From Novosphingobium organovorum (GTDB lineage: Bacteria > Pseudomonadota > Alphaproteobacteria > Sphingomonadales > Sphingomonadaceae): 55,890 bases of DNA. Position numbers and translations under genes: made by a program. The notes under the pieces are model-generated. The model was not told the DNA's origin. It saw only the letters and a list, made by a program, of their open reading frames with translations, and searched no databases. How positions within the stretch are numbered: position 1 is the first letter of the stretch; each line of letters begins with the position of its first letter. Location: assembly GCF_022832435.1 (NCBI RefSeq), contig NZ_JALHLF010000009.1:1-55890 (forward strand). The letters are read 5' to 3'. Below are positions 1 through 9,065 of this stretch, one piece after another.

Positions 1-477
1 CCGCAATCGACATCAAATCCAGCGGGTAAATGGAGGTGCCCAGGTCTTCCTACGCTTCAATCCGAATGAGAAGGCACGCAGAGCGGCCCCACCATGCGAC
101 CAAACGTCCCAAGCAGGGCACCGATCCGGTGCAAATTCCATCGTATGGTCAAGGCACCAGCGGGCATCGCAACCAACCTTTTGCAACACGTAAGCCGCCA
201 GGGCAGGCGAAAGCCGGTAGGGATTGAGTCCAGGCGGGCCGGTGAAAGGCGGCTTTCTGCGCTTGCGGTGCGCACACATCGAAACGACGCTGCGCACCCG
301 TTCCCAAAATCCACCATTCTCGGCTCCACCGGAACGCAAGCGGCACCGATTCTCGAGCGTTCTTGAGTCTGATGTAATCGTCTGACGATTGCAAAAATGC
401 GCCAGAACAATGGGCTGGAGCAGCCAGATCCGATGCCATCGGATCGAACGCCGCGCTTGCCAGAAGCCGCGTCGGCC
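1..477. other. No recognisable gene
   Basis: This edge stretch precedes the galE stop codon. Several overlapping open frames exist on both strands, but none has a recognisable motif, a convincing ribosome binding site or plausible composition. It may be non-coding or the decayed end of something lying further left. I see nothing that can be named. Confidence 0.4.
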
Positions 478-1485
478 TCAGTCCGAAGCGCGCAACACGC
501 CCAGCTTGCGCTCCCAGGCCAAGGCATGCTCGACGATCGTGGCGAGTTCGTCATACTTCGGAGACCAAGGCAATGTCTGGCGAATCTTGGTATTGTCCGC
601 GACGAGCGCAGCCGGATCGCCCGCACGCCGCCCCTGCAGGTCGCGCAAGATTGACTGGTTCGTCACACGATCCACAGCGTCAAGAACTTCAAGCACCGAA
701 AAACCTTGCCCGTAACCGCAATTCATCGTCAGCGATCGCTCGGGTTGCTCGATCAACGCCTCCAGCGCCAGAACGTGCGCGTGGGCCAGATCCGAGACGT
801 GAATATAGTCGCGCACGCCTGTGCCATCAGGGGTGGAAAAATCGGTTCCAAACACCCCGACCGAGGCGCGTTTACCCAGCGCAGCCTCGACCGCAACCTT
901 GATCAGGTGCGTTGCTCCTACGGTGGATTGGCCCGCGCGCTGCTGCGGATCGGCGCCGGCAACGTTGAAATAGCGCAACGCGCCAAAATTCAGGGCCGCT
1001 ACCTTGCTCACGTCCTGCAGCATGATTTCGGTCATCAATTTCGACATGCCATAGGGATTGATCGGCAGCTTGGGACTGTCTTCGGTCACCGGAGAGGTTT
1101 GCGGTGTCCCATAGACGGCGGCTGTGGAGCTGAAGATGAAGTGGCGCACACCTCCAGCCACGGCCGACTCGATCAAACTGCGGCTCTTGGCGGTATTGTT
1201 CTCATAATACTTGAGCGGATTTTCGACCGATTCCGGCACGATGATCGAACCAGCGAAGTGCATCACCGCACCGATTGCGTGCCGCTCGAAAATCTCGGCT
1301 AGAAGCCGCGAATCGGCGATATCGCCTTCGTAAAAGGGAACGTCGTCCGGCACCACGAAGCGAAATCCGGTCGTCAGGTTATCGATAACGCAAACCGGCC
1401 AACCCGCATCACGCAGCGCAAGAACGGCGTGGCTTCCGATATAGCCGGCGCCCCCCGTCACAAGCACAGGAACGGTATTACTCAT
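478..1485 (-). CDS. galE: UDP-glucose 4-epimerase
   Basis: Extended short-chain dehydrogenase/reductase of 335 aa that interconverts UDP-glucose and UDP-galactose in the cytoplasm. Seen: the N-terminal NAD-binding glycine motif GGAGYIGSH at about residues 11-19, the SSTAAVYG segment, and the catalytic Tyr-x3-Lys as YGMSK near residue 150. The length is normal for GalE. The ATG start has GGAAG a few bases upstream. Its place beside polysaccharide polymerisation and export genes suggests that it supplies UDP-galactose for exopolysaccharide. A related epimerase with another sugar specificity cannot be excluded from sequence alone. Confidence 0.9.
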   Translation of the reverse strand: MSNTVPVLVTGGAGYIGSHAVLALRDAGWPVCVIDNLTTGFRFVVPDDVPFYEGDIADSRLLAEIFERHAIGAVMHFAGSIIVPESVENPLKYYENNTAKSRSLIESAVAGGVRHFIFSSTAAVYGTPQTSPVTEDSPKLPINPYGMSKLMTEIMLQDVSKVAALNFGALRYFNVAGADPQQRAGQSTVGATHLIKVAVEAALGKRASVGVFGTDFSTPDGTGVRDYIHVSDLAHAHVLALEALIEQPERSLTMNCGYGQGFSVLEVLDAVDRVTNQSILRDLQGRRAGDPAALVADNTKIRQTLPWSPKYDELATIVEHALAWERKLGVLRASD

Positions 1486-1721
1486 AATCTTCCAATCCCA
1501 TTAAGTGCAGCGCGCAGGCCAGACCTCATTTCATTCAACCACCCAAACAGAAAAGGCGTTTCGAGACGGCATGAGCAAGGCTGCCCAAATGATAAATTAC
1601 TATCTCGCGCACCAGATGGCACGTCAACCCTGCCCGGAAGCAAAGTCAGCACCGAAACCGAAGTGCAACTTCTTGCCAAAGCACCGCTGGCACGCCGCGC
1701 GTACAGCGCGGACGAACCAAT

Positions 1722-2903
1722 TCAATGCACCGTGGACCTGTCCACCGTCAGCTTCTTCAAAGTCCCCTCTCCGTGTGCTGAAATCAGTTCAATCTCCTGA
1801 GCGAGGCATGAAGCAGGAATTTCGAATGTGAGGGCCGAATTCGCAAAAGGTTCCTTTAGCAACTCGCTCAGCTGGCCGTCCCTGTCATGGCAACGGATCC
1901 GCAGGCTCATCCGGCTGGGCGAAAACGAGCCATAGAGCCGCAGCGTGTGCGTGCCACTCGGCAAAACGGCAATCCGCCGGGCAATCACCAGCTGGATGAA
2001 GTCGGAATTGTTGTAAGCAACCACCAACGCGTCGGACGCCCCCGTAACATGCACTCGCATACTCATGTTCTGCGGGTAAGACCAGTCGTACGGCCCGCTT
2101 GCATCGGGGACATTGAACGCGAAATCGTCGCGTTTCTGGCGAAGACCGTTGCTGCAATGACGCGACCACAAGGCGTCGGCAAGGTCAGACCTCCCCTGCA
2201 AAGCCATAGCTTTCATCGGCATGGAGAGGTTTTCGCAATAGATTTCGACATGCAGATCGGCCAGGCGGCGCGACACGCGGTCGATCGCGGCATCGGGAAT
2301 GCCGGCGTCCTTCGCCCAGATGAAGAACGAGGTCGCCCAGGTATCGCTTTTGACGAGCACCGAATTCAAGGCCTGCGCTCCACCGTCCTGCTGCAAGAGC
2401 ACTTTGGTCAAGGCTTCCTTTTCGGGCAAAGTCTTGCCCTGACGCCACAAGGCCACCACCCGTTGCGCACCCGCGGTCAAATCGCCAGCCTGCAAGGCCG
2501 AACTGGCGAACAAGACCTGCGTGTACGTGTCGCGCCACCCTCGCCGTGCGGCTAGGATTAGAGCCGACAGCGCCTGATCGTCCTGACCCGCTTGCAACGA
2601 GCCTTGCGTCAGCAACGAGAGACCGTCCGCCGAGACCGGCCGGCGCAAGACCAATTCCCGCGAATAGGCCAGGCCATGCGCCGTATCCCCGTTGGCGTAG
2701 GCCTCACGCGCGAGGGATTCGAGCGCCTGCCCGCGAAAGGCAGCCGGGACCTGGTGCGCGAAGCGGCCATCGATCCGCGTCTGCCGGTCCATCTCCAGTC
2801 CGATCGCAGCCAAGGCAACAGCCACCATCAACCCTGCCCACAGGATCCGGACCACCAACGGCAAGGGTCGCGCCGGAGCCGAGGAAGGCCGGCTACCTGA
2901 CAT
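1722..2903 (-). CDS. Membrane-anchored TPR-like protein of the exopolysaccharide locus
   Basis: A 393-aa protein not recognised as a named family. One N-terminal membrane segment (about residues 12-35) is followed by helical, TPR-like repeats rich in Ala and Leu (about 50-230), then a beta-rich C-terminal part (about 260-393). The frame stays open further upstream, but the ATG at 2903 is preferred: it lies 4 bases after the stop of the Wzc-type gene with GAGG overlapping that stop. The tight coupling to the co-polymerase suggests a job in polymer assembly or export at the membrane, which is inference. Confidence 0.7.
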   Translation of the reverse strand: MSGSRPSSAPARPLPLVVRILWAGLMVAVALAAIGLEMDRQTRIDGRFAHQVPAAFRGQALESLAREAYANGDTAHGLAYSRELVLRRPVSADGLSLLTQGSLQAGQDDQALSALILAARRGWRDTYTQVLFASSALQAGDLTAGAQRVVALWRQGKTLPEKEALTKVLLQQDGGAQALNSVLVKSDTWATSFFIWAKDAGIPDAAIDRVSRRLADLHVEIYCENLSMPMKAMALQGRSDLADALWSRHCSNGLRQKRDDFAFNVPDASGPYDWSYPQNMSMRVHVTGASDALVVAYNNSDFIQLVIARRIAVLPSGTHTLRLYGSFSPSRMSLRIRCHDRDGQLSELLKEPFANSALTFEIPASCLAQEIELISAHGEGTLKKLTVDRSTVH

Positions 2904-2907
2904 CACC

Positions 2908-5124
2908 TCAATCCTGCTCGTTGCCGTAGCTGTAGTAGTTGTAGGCGTAGTACGCATAGTCGTCCGTACCCGAGCGCGGTGCAAACCGGTTCAGCACGAC
3001 CCCCAGCAATTTCGCATCGACCATCGCCAGACGGCGCAGCGCCGACTTTACAGCCCCACGGTGGAAACTGGATGCGTCGATCACGAACAGAACACCATCC
3101 GCATGCTGGGCAATGAGCGGAACGTCGGAAAGGCCAAGCAGCGGCGGACAGTCCAGAATAACCACGTCGAACTGGCCACGCGCGTGCTCGATGAACTGCC
3201 TGGTACCGTGCCCCGCGAGAATGAGGCTCGGGTCAGGCGGCATGGGCAGGGCCGTTACGTAGCTGAACAAGTCGCCGTCCGGAGCCTGACGCACGATTTC
3301 CTCGAACGACTTCTCACCGACCAGGAACTCCGTCAACCCCGAGCCACTCGTATCGCCCATCGCACGGTGCAGCGTGGGCCGGCGAAGGTCCGCATCGACC
3401 AGCAGCGTGCGTTTGCCCAGGCTTGCGATATCCGCCGCAATCGCCCTCGCCGTGGTCGACTTGCCTTCGCCTTCCCGCGAGCTGGTTACGACGACAACCT
3501 TGGGCAGGCCGGTTGCGCTGGAATAGCTCAGGTTCGTGACCAGCGAGCGATAGGCCTCGCTGACATTCGAGCGACGATCCTTGAGCCCTTGCTCGACTTC
3601 ATCCTGCTTTTGCAGCGGGACGAGCCCGAGCAACGGCAGGCCGAGCTTCTTCTCGACATCGTCGGGCGAATGGATCGCATCGTCGAGCAGCTCCTTGAGG
3701 GTCACCACGGCGGCGGCGAGCATCAGGCTCAACACGAACGCGAGCGCGAGGTTCAGGAGCAAGTTGGGCGACGTCGGCTTAGTCGGCATGACGGCACGGT
3801 CGACAACGGTGATGTTGTTCGCCGACGCGCCAGCCGAGGCATTGAGCTGATTGTAACGGGAAAGAAGGCTCTCGTACAACGCACGGTTGGTATCCGACAC
3901 CCGCTTCAGGACCGAATACTGGACCCCGCGATCCTGCTCCCGCAATGCAGCATCGCGCAAGCTGGCGACTTCGCCGTTCAGCGAATTTTCGCGCTTCAAC
4001 GCCGCCTGATAGTCGGTCAGAGCCGCGTTCTTCACCGAGTTGGCGATGGCCTGGATACGCTTGTCGTACTCAGCCACTTCGGCCCGCTTGGCCTTGACCG
4101 TGGCGTAGCCTTCCAGGTGATTGGACAGCTCTTCGGCCAGTTCGCTCTGCGCGTGCGCCCTGGAGGCGACCAACGCGGTGACCGCACCGTTCGAATTGAC
4201 TTCCGAAATCTCGAGCGGTTGCTTGTTGGCGATGGCCTTCCAGCGATCCTCCGCAGCAATGCGATCGGCCGTTGCCTTGGCCGCAGCATCGTTAATCTGC
4301 ATGAGCTGGCTGTTCGTCACCGACAAGACGGTGTTTTGCGAACTGTTGTCGCTGTCATCGCCAATTCGGATGAGACCAGCCGCCCGCGCGTAGCCATTCA
4401 ACTCGCGCTCGGACTGCGTGAGCTTCTCGCGCGCTTCGTCCAGCTGATCGGCCAGGAAGCGCCGCGCATAACTCGAACTGTCGTACTTCTGGTTCAGATT
4501 GTACTGAACAAACTTGTCAGCGTAATCGTTTGCCAACTTGGCCGAGAGCTGAGGGTCATGTGACGTGATCGTGATCGTCGCGATGCGACTGTCCAAGGGG
4601 ATCGAGACGGCAAGACCGGACAACAGCACGTCAACCGCCTTCTCGCGGCGAAGAGCAGCCAGGCTTTCGCCATGCCCTCCCGCTTCTGTCGGCATCTCGC
4701 TCCCGAAGTTCTCAAAGAACGCCGTGTCCGAATCCAGCTTCGCGCCATCGACGACCAGTCCAGCCAGCGCACGGCTCTCAATGATGCCCAGCTGGGTCTG
4801 AAGGAAGCGATCCGTACCGTTGGCGGTGACGGCTTCCTGAAGATCGCCGCCTTCGATGATCTGATCCGCCTGATCCTCGATCAGGATACGCGACATCGCC
4901 TCGTATTTGGGTGTCATGAGCATCGTGACCAACGTGCCCAGCGCCAGGACGGCGAAGACGATGCAAGCGATAAGGATCAGGTTCTGCCGAACAGAACCCA
5001 CCACTTTCCGGATGATAGAGGAGATATCGATTTCAAAATCGTCCCCCTCGATATGAACATCTTGCGCCTGCGAAGAGAGGTTTTTGTCTATCAAGATCTT
5101 TCCGCCATCTTCCCTGTTTCGCAA
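2908..5124 (-). CDS. Wzc-type polysaccharide co-polymerase / tyrosine autokinase
   Basis: A 738-aa inner-membrane chain-length regulator fused to a BY-kinase. Seen: a Wzz-type N-terminal domain with a membrane helix near residues 40-62, a long coiled-coil periplasmic part, a second helix near 470, then the kinase with Walker A SSREGEGKSTTA near 548, Walker A' LLVDADLRRP near 575 and Walker B VVILDCPP near 658. The C-terminus is a tyrosine cluster (YAYYAYNYYSYGNEQD), the expected autophosphorylation tail. The start is uncertain: there is no ATG, the TTG at 5124 has little SD, and a TTG at 5094 is preceded by GGAAAG. In the family, kinase cycling controls polymer length and export. Confidence 0.92.
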   Translation of the reverse strand: MRNREDGGKILIDKNLSSQAQDVHIEGDDFEIDISSIIRKVVGSVRQNLILIACIVFAVLALGTLVTMLMTPKYEAMSRILIEDQADQIIEGGDLQEAVTANGTDRFLQTQLGIIESRALAGLVVDGAKLDSDTAFFENFGSEMPTEAGGHGESLAALRREKAVDVLLSGLAVSIPLDSRIATITITSHDPQLSAKLANDYADKFVQYNLNQKYDSSSYARRFLADQLDEAREKLTQSERELNGYARAAGLIRIGDDSDNSSQNTVLSVTNSQLMQINDAAAKATADRIAAEDRWKAIANKQPLEISEVNSNGAVTALVASRAHAQSELAEELSNHLEGYATVKAKRAEVAEYDKRIQAIANSVKNAALTDYQAALKRENSLNGEVASLRDAALREQDRGVQYSVLKRVSDTNRALYESLLSRYNQLNASAGASANNITVVDRAVMPTKPTSPNLLLNLALAFVLSLMLAAAVVTLKELLDDAIHSPDDVEKKLGLPLLGLVPLQKQDEVEQGLKDRRSNVSEAYRSLVTNLSYSSATGLPKVVVVTSSREGEGKSTTARAIAADIASLGKRTLLVDADLRRPTLHRAMGDTSGSGLTEFLVGEKSFEEIVRQAPDGDLFSYVTALPMPPDPSLILAGHGTRQFIEHARGQFDVVILDCPPLLGLSDVPLIAQHADGVLFVIDASSFHRGAVKSALRRLAMVDAKLLGVVLNRFAPRSGTDDYAYYAYNYYSYGNEQD

Positions 5125-5192
5125 ATTGCCATCTGCAAAACGCGGATCCCTGAATTTATTAGAACGTCGATAGTCGAGAAGTCGCCTCTACA

Positions 5193-6566
5193 TCAAGCGC
5201 CCCCTCGCTCAGCGACACCGATCGCAACGCGCGCCTCCTGGCGCACCTTACGACCAGCCTTGCGCGACTGCTTCGGCTTTTCAGCCAGCACGGCGAGCAC
5301 TATTCCCGCAACGCACAATAGCGTCTGATTGCGCAGAGGATAGTCGATAAATGACTGAAGGATAAACAGTATGACAATAGCGGCAGCCGCTTGCGTCACA
5401 CCGCCACCGAACCGAAACGCCTGCACACAGCGCAGCCCGGCAAAGGCGAGCCACGCCGCAAGCAGCATCAGGCCCACCAGGCCCGATTCGACCGCGACTT
5501 CGAGATAATCGTCATGCGCCCGACCAGCCCGTCCAGCGCCCAGATTTTCAAGTGATTCGTCGACTTGAAAAACTTCGTCAAAGGCGCCGATGCCCGCCCC
5601 TAAAGGCCAGAAATGGCGAGCAGAAACAACCGCATCCTGCCAAATCAACGGCCGTCGATCATCGGTTCGCTCAAACCGCGAAAAACTTTGCACAAGCTTC
5701 TGGTTCTGGGCCGCAAGCAGCCCTCCTGCCCCCAAAGCGACGCCAAAGCCCACCAGTCCAAGCACGACCGAGCGAACATTCAACTTCTGGATAAATCGAG
5801 GCAGAACAAATCGATAGACGAAAAAGGCCGCAGGAATGCAAATCAGCGCCATCGACGAGCGGGATCGAGTCAGAACCAACCCGAAGATCAAAAGCAGCGC
5901 CACGCCGGCCGCCACGACCAGCGACTTGGCATCGCGCGTCCGCGCCGGCACGGACCCGATCAACGCACACAACGCGATGTCCAGGAACAAGCCGCCGGAA
6001 TTGTGATTGGCAAAGGTCCCCTGAAGGTCGGAAGATCCCACACCTTCACGGAACAGCATCAGCTGGTTGTTTCCCAGGGCAAGTTGCTGCGCGCCCAAAA
6101 GAACGACACCACAGCCCATGAGCGCCAGCCAGAACAGCACCCGCCGCTTCGCCCCCTCATCCATGTCCCAGACCAGCACGACCAGCGCCAGACACGGGAT
6201 CAAGGACAGAAAAGCGATCAGAGTTCGCCGAATCGCCATGGAAAGCGAGAACCACGCGTCGCCCTGACCAAGCAAGACGAGCGGTTCGTGCACGAGCTCC
6301 CGCCCCGGCAGACTACGCCAGATGGCCGGCGGCAGCGGCAAACTTTGGAGCAGAGGCAGTGCCAGCGTGACCGCAACGAGAAAAACCACAACGTGCGGGG
6401 CATTCCCGACGAAGTGGCGCACCTTCTGCGGATTTACCGCAAGAAGGACGATCCCGACAAGCTGGACCACGAGATTGGCAAGTGCCGTCTTTGAGCCACC
6501 GCCGCCCACAGCCACGGCAAAGGCAAGCAAAATCGCGGCTTGCGGCCACTTGCTTTTCAAAACCAT
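5193..6566 (-). CDS. O-antigen ligase/Wzy-type polysaccharide polymerase
   Basis: A 457-aa protein with about ten hydrophobic helices and one larger loop near residues 300-345, the layout of the O-antigen ligase/polymerase (Wzy_C) superfamily. It would join repeat units at the periplasmic face of the inner membrane. The ATG at 6566 is chosen because GGAG lies six bases upstream; a TTG at 6578 overlaps that SD and is unlikely. It lies 68 bp before the Wzc-type gene and probably shares its operon. Ligase and polymerase cannot be separated by sequence, but the neighbours favour an exopolysaccharide polymerase. Confidence 0.82.
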   Translation of the reverse strand: MVLKSKWPQAAILLAFAVAVGGGGSKTALANLVVQLVGIVLLAVNPQKVRHFVGNAPHVVVFLVAVTLALPLLQSLPLPPAIWRSLPGRELVHEPLVLLGQGDAWFSLSMAIRRTLIAFLSLIPCLALVVLVWDMDEGAKRRVLFWLALMGCGVVLLGAQQLALGNNQLMLFREGVGSSDLQGTFANHNSGGLFLDIALCALIGSVPARTRDAKSLVVAAGVALLLIFGLVLTRSRSSMALICIPAAFFVYRFVLPRFIQKLNVRSVVLGLVGFGVALGAGGLLAAQNQKLVQSFSRFERTDDRRPLIWQDAVVSARHFWPLGAGIGAFDEVFQVDESLENLGAGRAGRAHDDYLEVAVESGLVGLMLLAAWLAFAGLRCVQAFRFGGGVTQAAAAIVILFILQSFIDYPLRNQTLLCVAGIVLAVLAEKPKQSRKAGRKVRQEARVAIGVAERGGA

Positions 6567-6649
6567 GAAAAACTCCAAGGACGCCCTTCGCCGCGTACAA
6601 GACAGCTATCCGAAAGTGCAGCCCTAACGCCGCCGCATAACATAAAAGC

Positions 6650-6680
6650 GGCCCTGTCTCGGCTTACCAAAGACAGGGCC
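6650..6680 (-). terminator. Rho-independent terminator-like hairpin
   Basis: A perfect 10-bp stem (GGCCCTGTCT / AGACAGGGCC) with an 11-nt loop. Read leftward it is followed by GCTTTTATG. It sits between the stop of the small exported-protein gene and the start of the polymerase gene, so it probably ends the small transcript or makes the polymerase operon partly independent. Confidence 0.6.
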
Positions 6681-6702
6681 CCAGTGAATTAAATTCAGTA
6701 GA

Positions 6703-6969
6703 TCAGCCGCCGTTCGAGACGTCGTCATCGTCCGACAGGGCGTCGACGACAACAACGCCGCCGCCAACCACGGCCACAGCGGCCAGGATGGGAACAACCG
6801 CTTCAACGCGCTTCTTCTTCTGGATCGAAGCCGACTGACGAGCGCTCGCCCCCGACACACTTGCGATCTTACCAACCGACGCCGAAGCCGTCGTCCCGGC
6901 CTGAGCGGCCATCGGGGCGACGAGCACCGCACCAGCGGTCATCGCAAACAATACCTTTTTGAGCTTCAT
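6703..6969 (-). CDS. Small exported protein with hydrophobic C-terminal segment
   Basis: An 88-aa protein. The ATG at 6969 is preceded by a strong GGAGG, so the longer open frame from 7023 is not used. A clear signal peptide (MKLKK, hydrophobic core, cleavage likely after AAQAG near residue 24) leads into a Ser/Ala-rich stretch, a basic QKKKRVE patch, a second hydrophobic segment near 56-75 and an acidic Asp-rich tail. Family unknown. Small proteins with a glycine-rich hydrophobic segment are common in polysaccharide loci. It is divergent from the PDZ-M48 peptidase gene with about 53 bp between them. Confidence 0.65.
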   Translation of the reverse strand: MKLKKVLFAMTAGAVLVAPMAAQAGTTASASVGKIASVSGASARQSASIQKKKRVEAVVPILAAVAVVGGGVVVVDALSDDDDVSNGG

Positions 6970-7022
6970 AGAGCCTCCTAATGCCATTGAGTTGTGCACT
7001 TTTCTTAGTATCATGTACCGCA

Positions 7023-8042
7023 ATGCACAACCGAACGCAAAACAAAACGGGTCGCCACCTCTTCAGCCTACCCCCCCTGAGCCTCAGCTTGGCTATTTTA
7101 AGCATCTGCGCGCTTTTTGCCCCTGCCGCCGCCTGGTCGGCCGAGCCATGGCCGATTACATTGCGTGCACAAATGGCCAGACTTGCGAATACAGGATACC
7201 GGATCAGTCGCAGTGCAGCGAATCTATGCCCCAGCCAGGCGGCTGGAACCGGCATCACATTCGATTACATCGACGCTTATCCGCAAGCCGATCGGGCAGC
7301 CATTGCAGAACTGCTTCATCTGACGGACCAACCTCAAGTCGCCGCCGTCGCCATCGGCAGCCCGGCAGCCCGCGCAGGTATCCAGGTGGGTGACGAAGTT
7401 CTCGCCATTAATGACACGCCGACGACCAGCCTCCTTGCGACCGCCTCCGACCCCGCGCTGTTCGCCGACGACCTGGACCGCAAGCTCCTCTCCCTGCCGA
7501 TTTCCCGGCCCATCAGCGTGCAGGTGCGCCGGGCTGGAACGGAGCGGACACTCACGCTCGTTCCGGAGCCGGTTTGCGCCACCCGCTACGTCCTGAAGAC
7601 AAGCGAAGGCATCACGGCCTATTCCGATGGTTTCGACATTGCGGTGTCGAGCGGATTGATCGCCTATACGCGCAACGACGACGAACTCGCCTACGTTATT
7701 GCTCACGAGACCGGCCACGTCATAAACCGAAACTTCGAAACATCCCAAACCGAGCGGCGCGACGAAGATCGCGCCGACACCCTCAGCGTCCGCCTGTCCC
7801 ATTGCGCCGGCTACGACCCGCAAATCGGGATCGCCTATCTCTTGCACCGTGAGTCCGACGATATGCTTCGCTGGTTTCGCAGCCGTTCACACCGTTCGCG
7901 CAAAGGCCGTGTAGAACGCATGCGCGCCGAAGCCGCGAACGTGACGTGCCCGGCCCAACCGACCTATCCGGCTCAGACGAACGGACAGGAAACCCCGTCG
8001 AAGCGTGATCCTTCACTTGCACGCCGCCCGGCGGCTCAGTAG
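7023..8042 (+). CDS. PDZ-domain M48-like metallopeptidase
   Basis: About 339 aa from the ATG at 7023; an ATG at 6981 would lengthen the N-terminus. Seen: a signal-like hydrophobic segment near residues 12-38, a PDZ-like segment around IGSPAARAGIQVGDEVLAIND (a stretch of about 20 residues near 105-125), and the zinc motif HETGH near 222-226. The latter is followed by an acidic RRDEDRAD segment that would give the third ligand, then AGYDP, as in M48 peptidases. It probably acts in the periplasm. Its place between polymerisation and export genes suggests quality control or processing of exopolysaccharide machinery, which is inference. Confidence 0.75.
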   Translation: MHNRTQNKTGRHLFSLPPLSLSLAILSICALFAPAAAWSAEPWPITLRAQMARLANTGYRISRSAANLCPSQAAGTGITFDYIDAYPQADRAAIAELLHLTDQPQVAAVAIGSPAARAGIQVGDEVLAINDTPTTSLLATASDPALFADDLDRKLLSLPISRPISVQVRRAGTERTLTLVPEPVCATRYVLKTSEGITAYSDGFDIAVSSGLIAYTRNDDELAYVIAHETGHVINRNFETSQTERRDEDRADTLSVRLSHCAGYDPQIGIAYLLHRESDDMLRWFRSRSHRSRKGRVERMRAEAANVTCPAQPTYPAQTNGQETPSKRDPSLARRPAAQ

Positions 8043-8054
8043 TGACTTGCACAA

Positions 8055-8786
8055 ATGCCCTTAGGCTTTGGAGAACATCCGAAAGTGCGAAACTTAAAGA
8101 CCCCCCTAATTCTCGGTGTTCTCGCATCCGGTCTGACCCTGGCCGGGTGCGCCCATACGACGCACAATCCGGAATTGCCCGAGGGAGAAGCGGCCTACAA
8201 GGTTATCCCGGTCGAAGTGGCGCAGCCCACCCACTACCTGGTACGCCCGTTGGACATCCTGAGCGTTCGCGTCTTCAACGAACCCGAGATCTCCTCGGAC
8301 GACCAGACCGTCAACGAAGTGGGTGAAATCCAGGTTCCACTGGCCGGCTCCATCACGGCCGCCGGAAAGACCGTTACGCAAATTTCCACGGAAATCGCGT
8401 CGCGCCTCGGCTCCAAGTATATCGTCGACCCGCAAGTAACGGTTTCGGTCAAGCAGGCCGCGCCCCGCTATGCTTCGGTCGAAGGCGAAGTCAACAAGCC
8501 TGGCGTCTATGAAATTTCCAACGACGCCACGCTGCTGTCGACCATCGCCCGTGCCTCCAGCCCCACCGACACCGCCCATCTGAGCGAAGTCGTGGTCTTC
8601 CGCACCGTCAACGGTCAACGTCTGGTTGCTCGTTTCAACCTGAAGGACATCCGTACCGGCGTCAGCCCGGACCCGCGCATTCTCGATGGCGATACGGTGA
8701 TGATCGGCTATTCGGCCACGCGCGGCCTGGTCGAGGATATTCTGCGCGCAGCACCCCTGTTCAACGCCTGGGCGCGCTTCAACTGA
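8055..8786 (+). CDS. Polysaccharide export lipoprotein (Wza/GumB-like)
   Basis: About 243 aa. Seen: a lipoprotein signal with lipobox LAGC near residue 32, a Poly_export domain beginning LVRPLDILSVRVF and an SLBB-type segment (YASVEGEVNKPGVYEI). It is shorter than E. coli Wza (about 380 aa) and closer to the GumB size class, so it may lack the outer-membrane helical barrel. An in-frame GTG at 8085 (starting VRNLKTPLILG) has GGAG upstream and may be the true start. It would export the polymer together with the Wzc-type protein. A strong terminator follows directly. Confidence 0.88.
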   Translation: MPLGFGEHPKVRNLKTPLILGVLASGLTLAGCAHTTHNPELPEGEAAYKVIPVEVAQPTHYLVRPLDILSVRVFNEPEISSDDQTVNEVGEIQVPLAGSITAAGKTVTQISTEIASRLGSKYIVDPQVTVSVKQAAPRYASVEGEVNKPGVYEISNDATLLSTIARASSPTDTAHLSEVVVFRTVNGQRLVARFNLKDIRTGVSPDPRILDGDTVMIGYSATRGLVEDILRAAPLFNAWARFN

Positions 8787-8794
8787 TCCGGCAG

Positions 8795-8826
8795 GGGTGG
8801 CGCCGTGCGCCGCCCCCCCTTTTTTC
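8795..8826 (+). terminator. Rho-independent terminator after the export lipoprotein gene
   Basis: A 10-bp GC-rich stem (GGGGTGGCGC / GCGCCGCCCC, with one G-U type pair), a 3-base loop, then CCC and six T. It starts 9 bases after the stop codon of the polysaccharide export gene. Confidence 0.8.
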
Positions 8827-8899
8827 GAAGTCGCGCAATCTACTTCGACCGGCAAGTGGCCTGCGAGCGGGTTGGCGGACAAGAGTCGGACTGGCGCTG

Positions 8900-8911
8900 C
8901 CCCCCCCCCCC
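8900..8911. repeat. Poly-C tract (12 C)
   Basis: A run of 12 C in the 279-bp spacer between the export lipoprotein gene and the epimerase gene, about 155 bp before the epimerase start. Such tracts are prone to slippage. No other structure was seen in the spacer beyond the terminator. Confidence 0.7.
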
Positions 8912-9065
8912 TGGAGCCCTGCCCGATGGGGCGATGCACACGGGTGATGGCAGCCTCCCGACAAAATCGCATACATTGCGCGCACGATGACGGAACATAC
9001 AGACGGATCGGGCCAATTCTCGCTTCGACGGGCGCCCCCATCCGTTCAATGGCAAGGCCCCCGAT

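Noticed and set aside
13..626. Overlapping open frames at the left edge
   Set aside because: No motif, no SD, and partly antisense to or out of frame with galE; not supported as genes.
3061..4563. 500-aa open frame opposite the Wzc-type gene
   Set aside because: The opposite strand has the complete co-polymerase/kinase.
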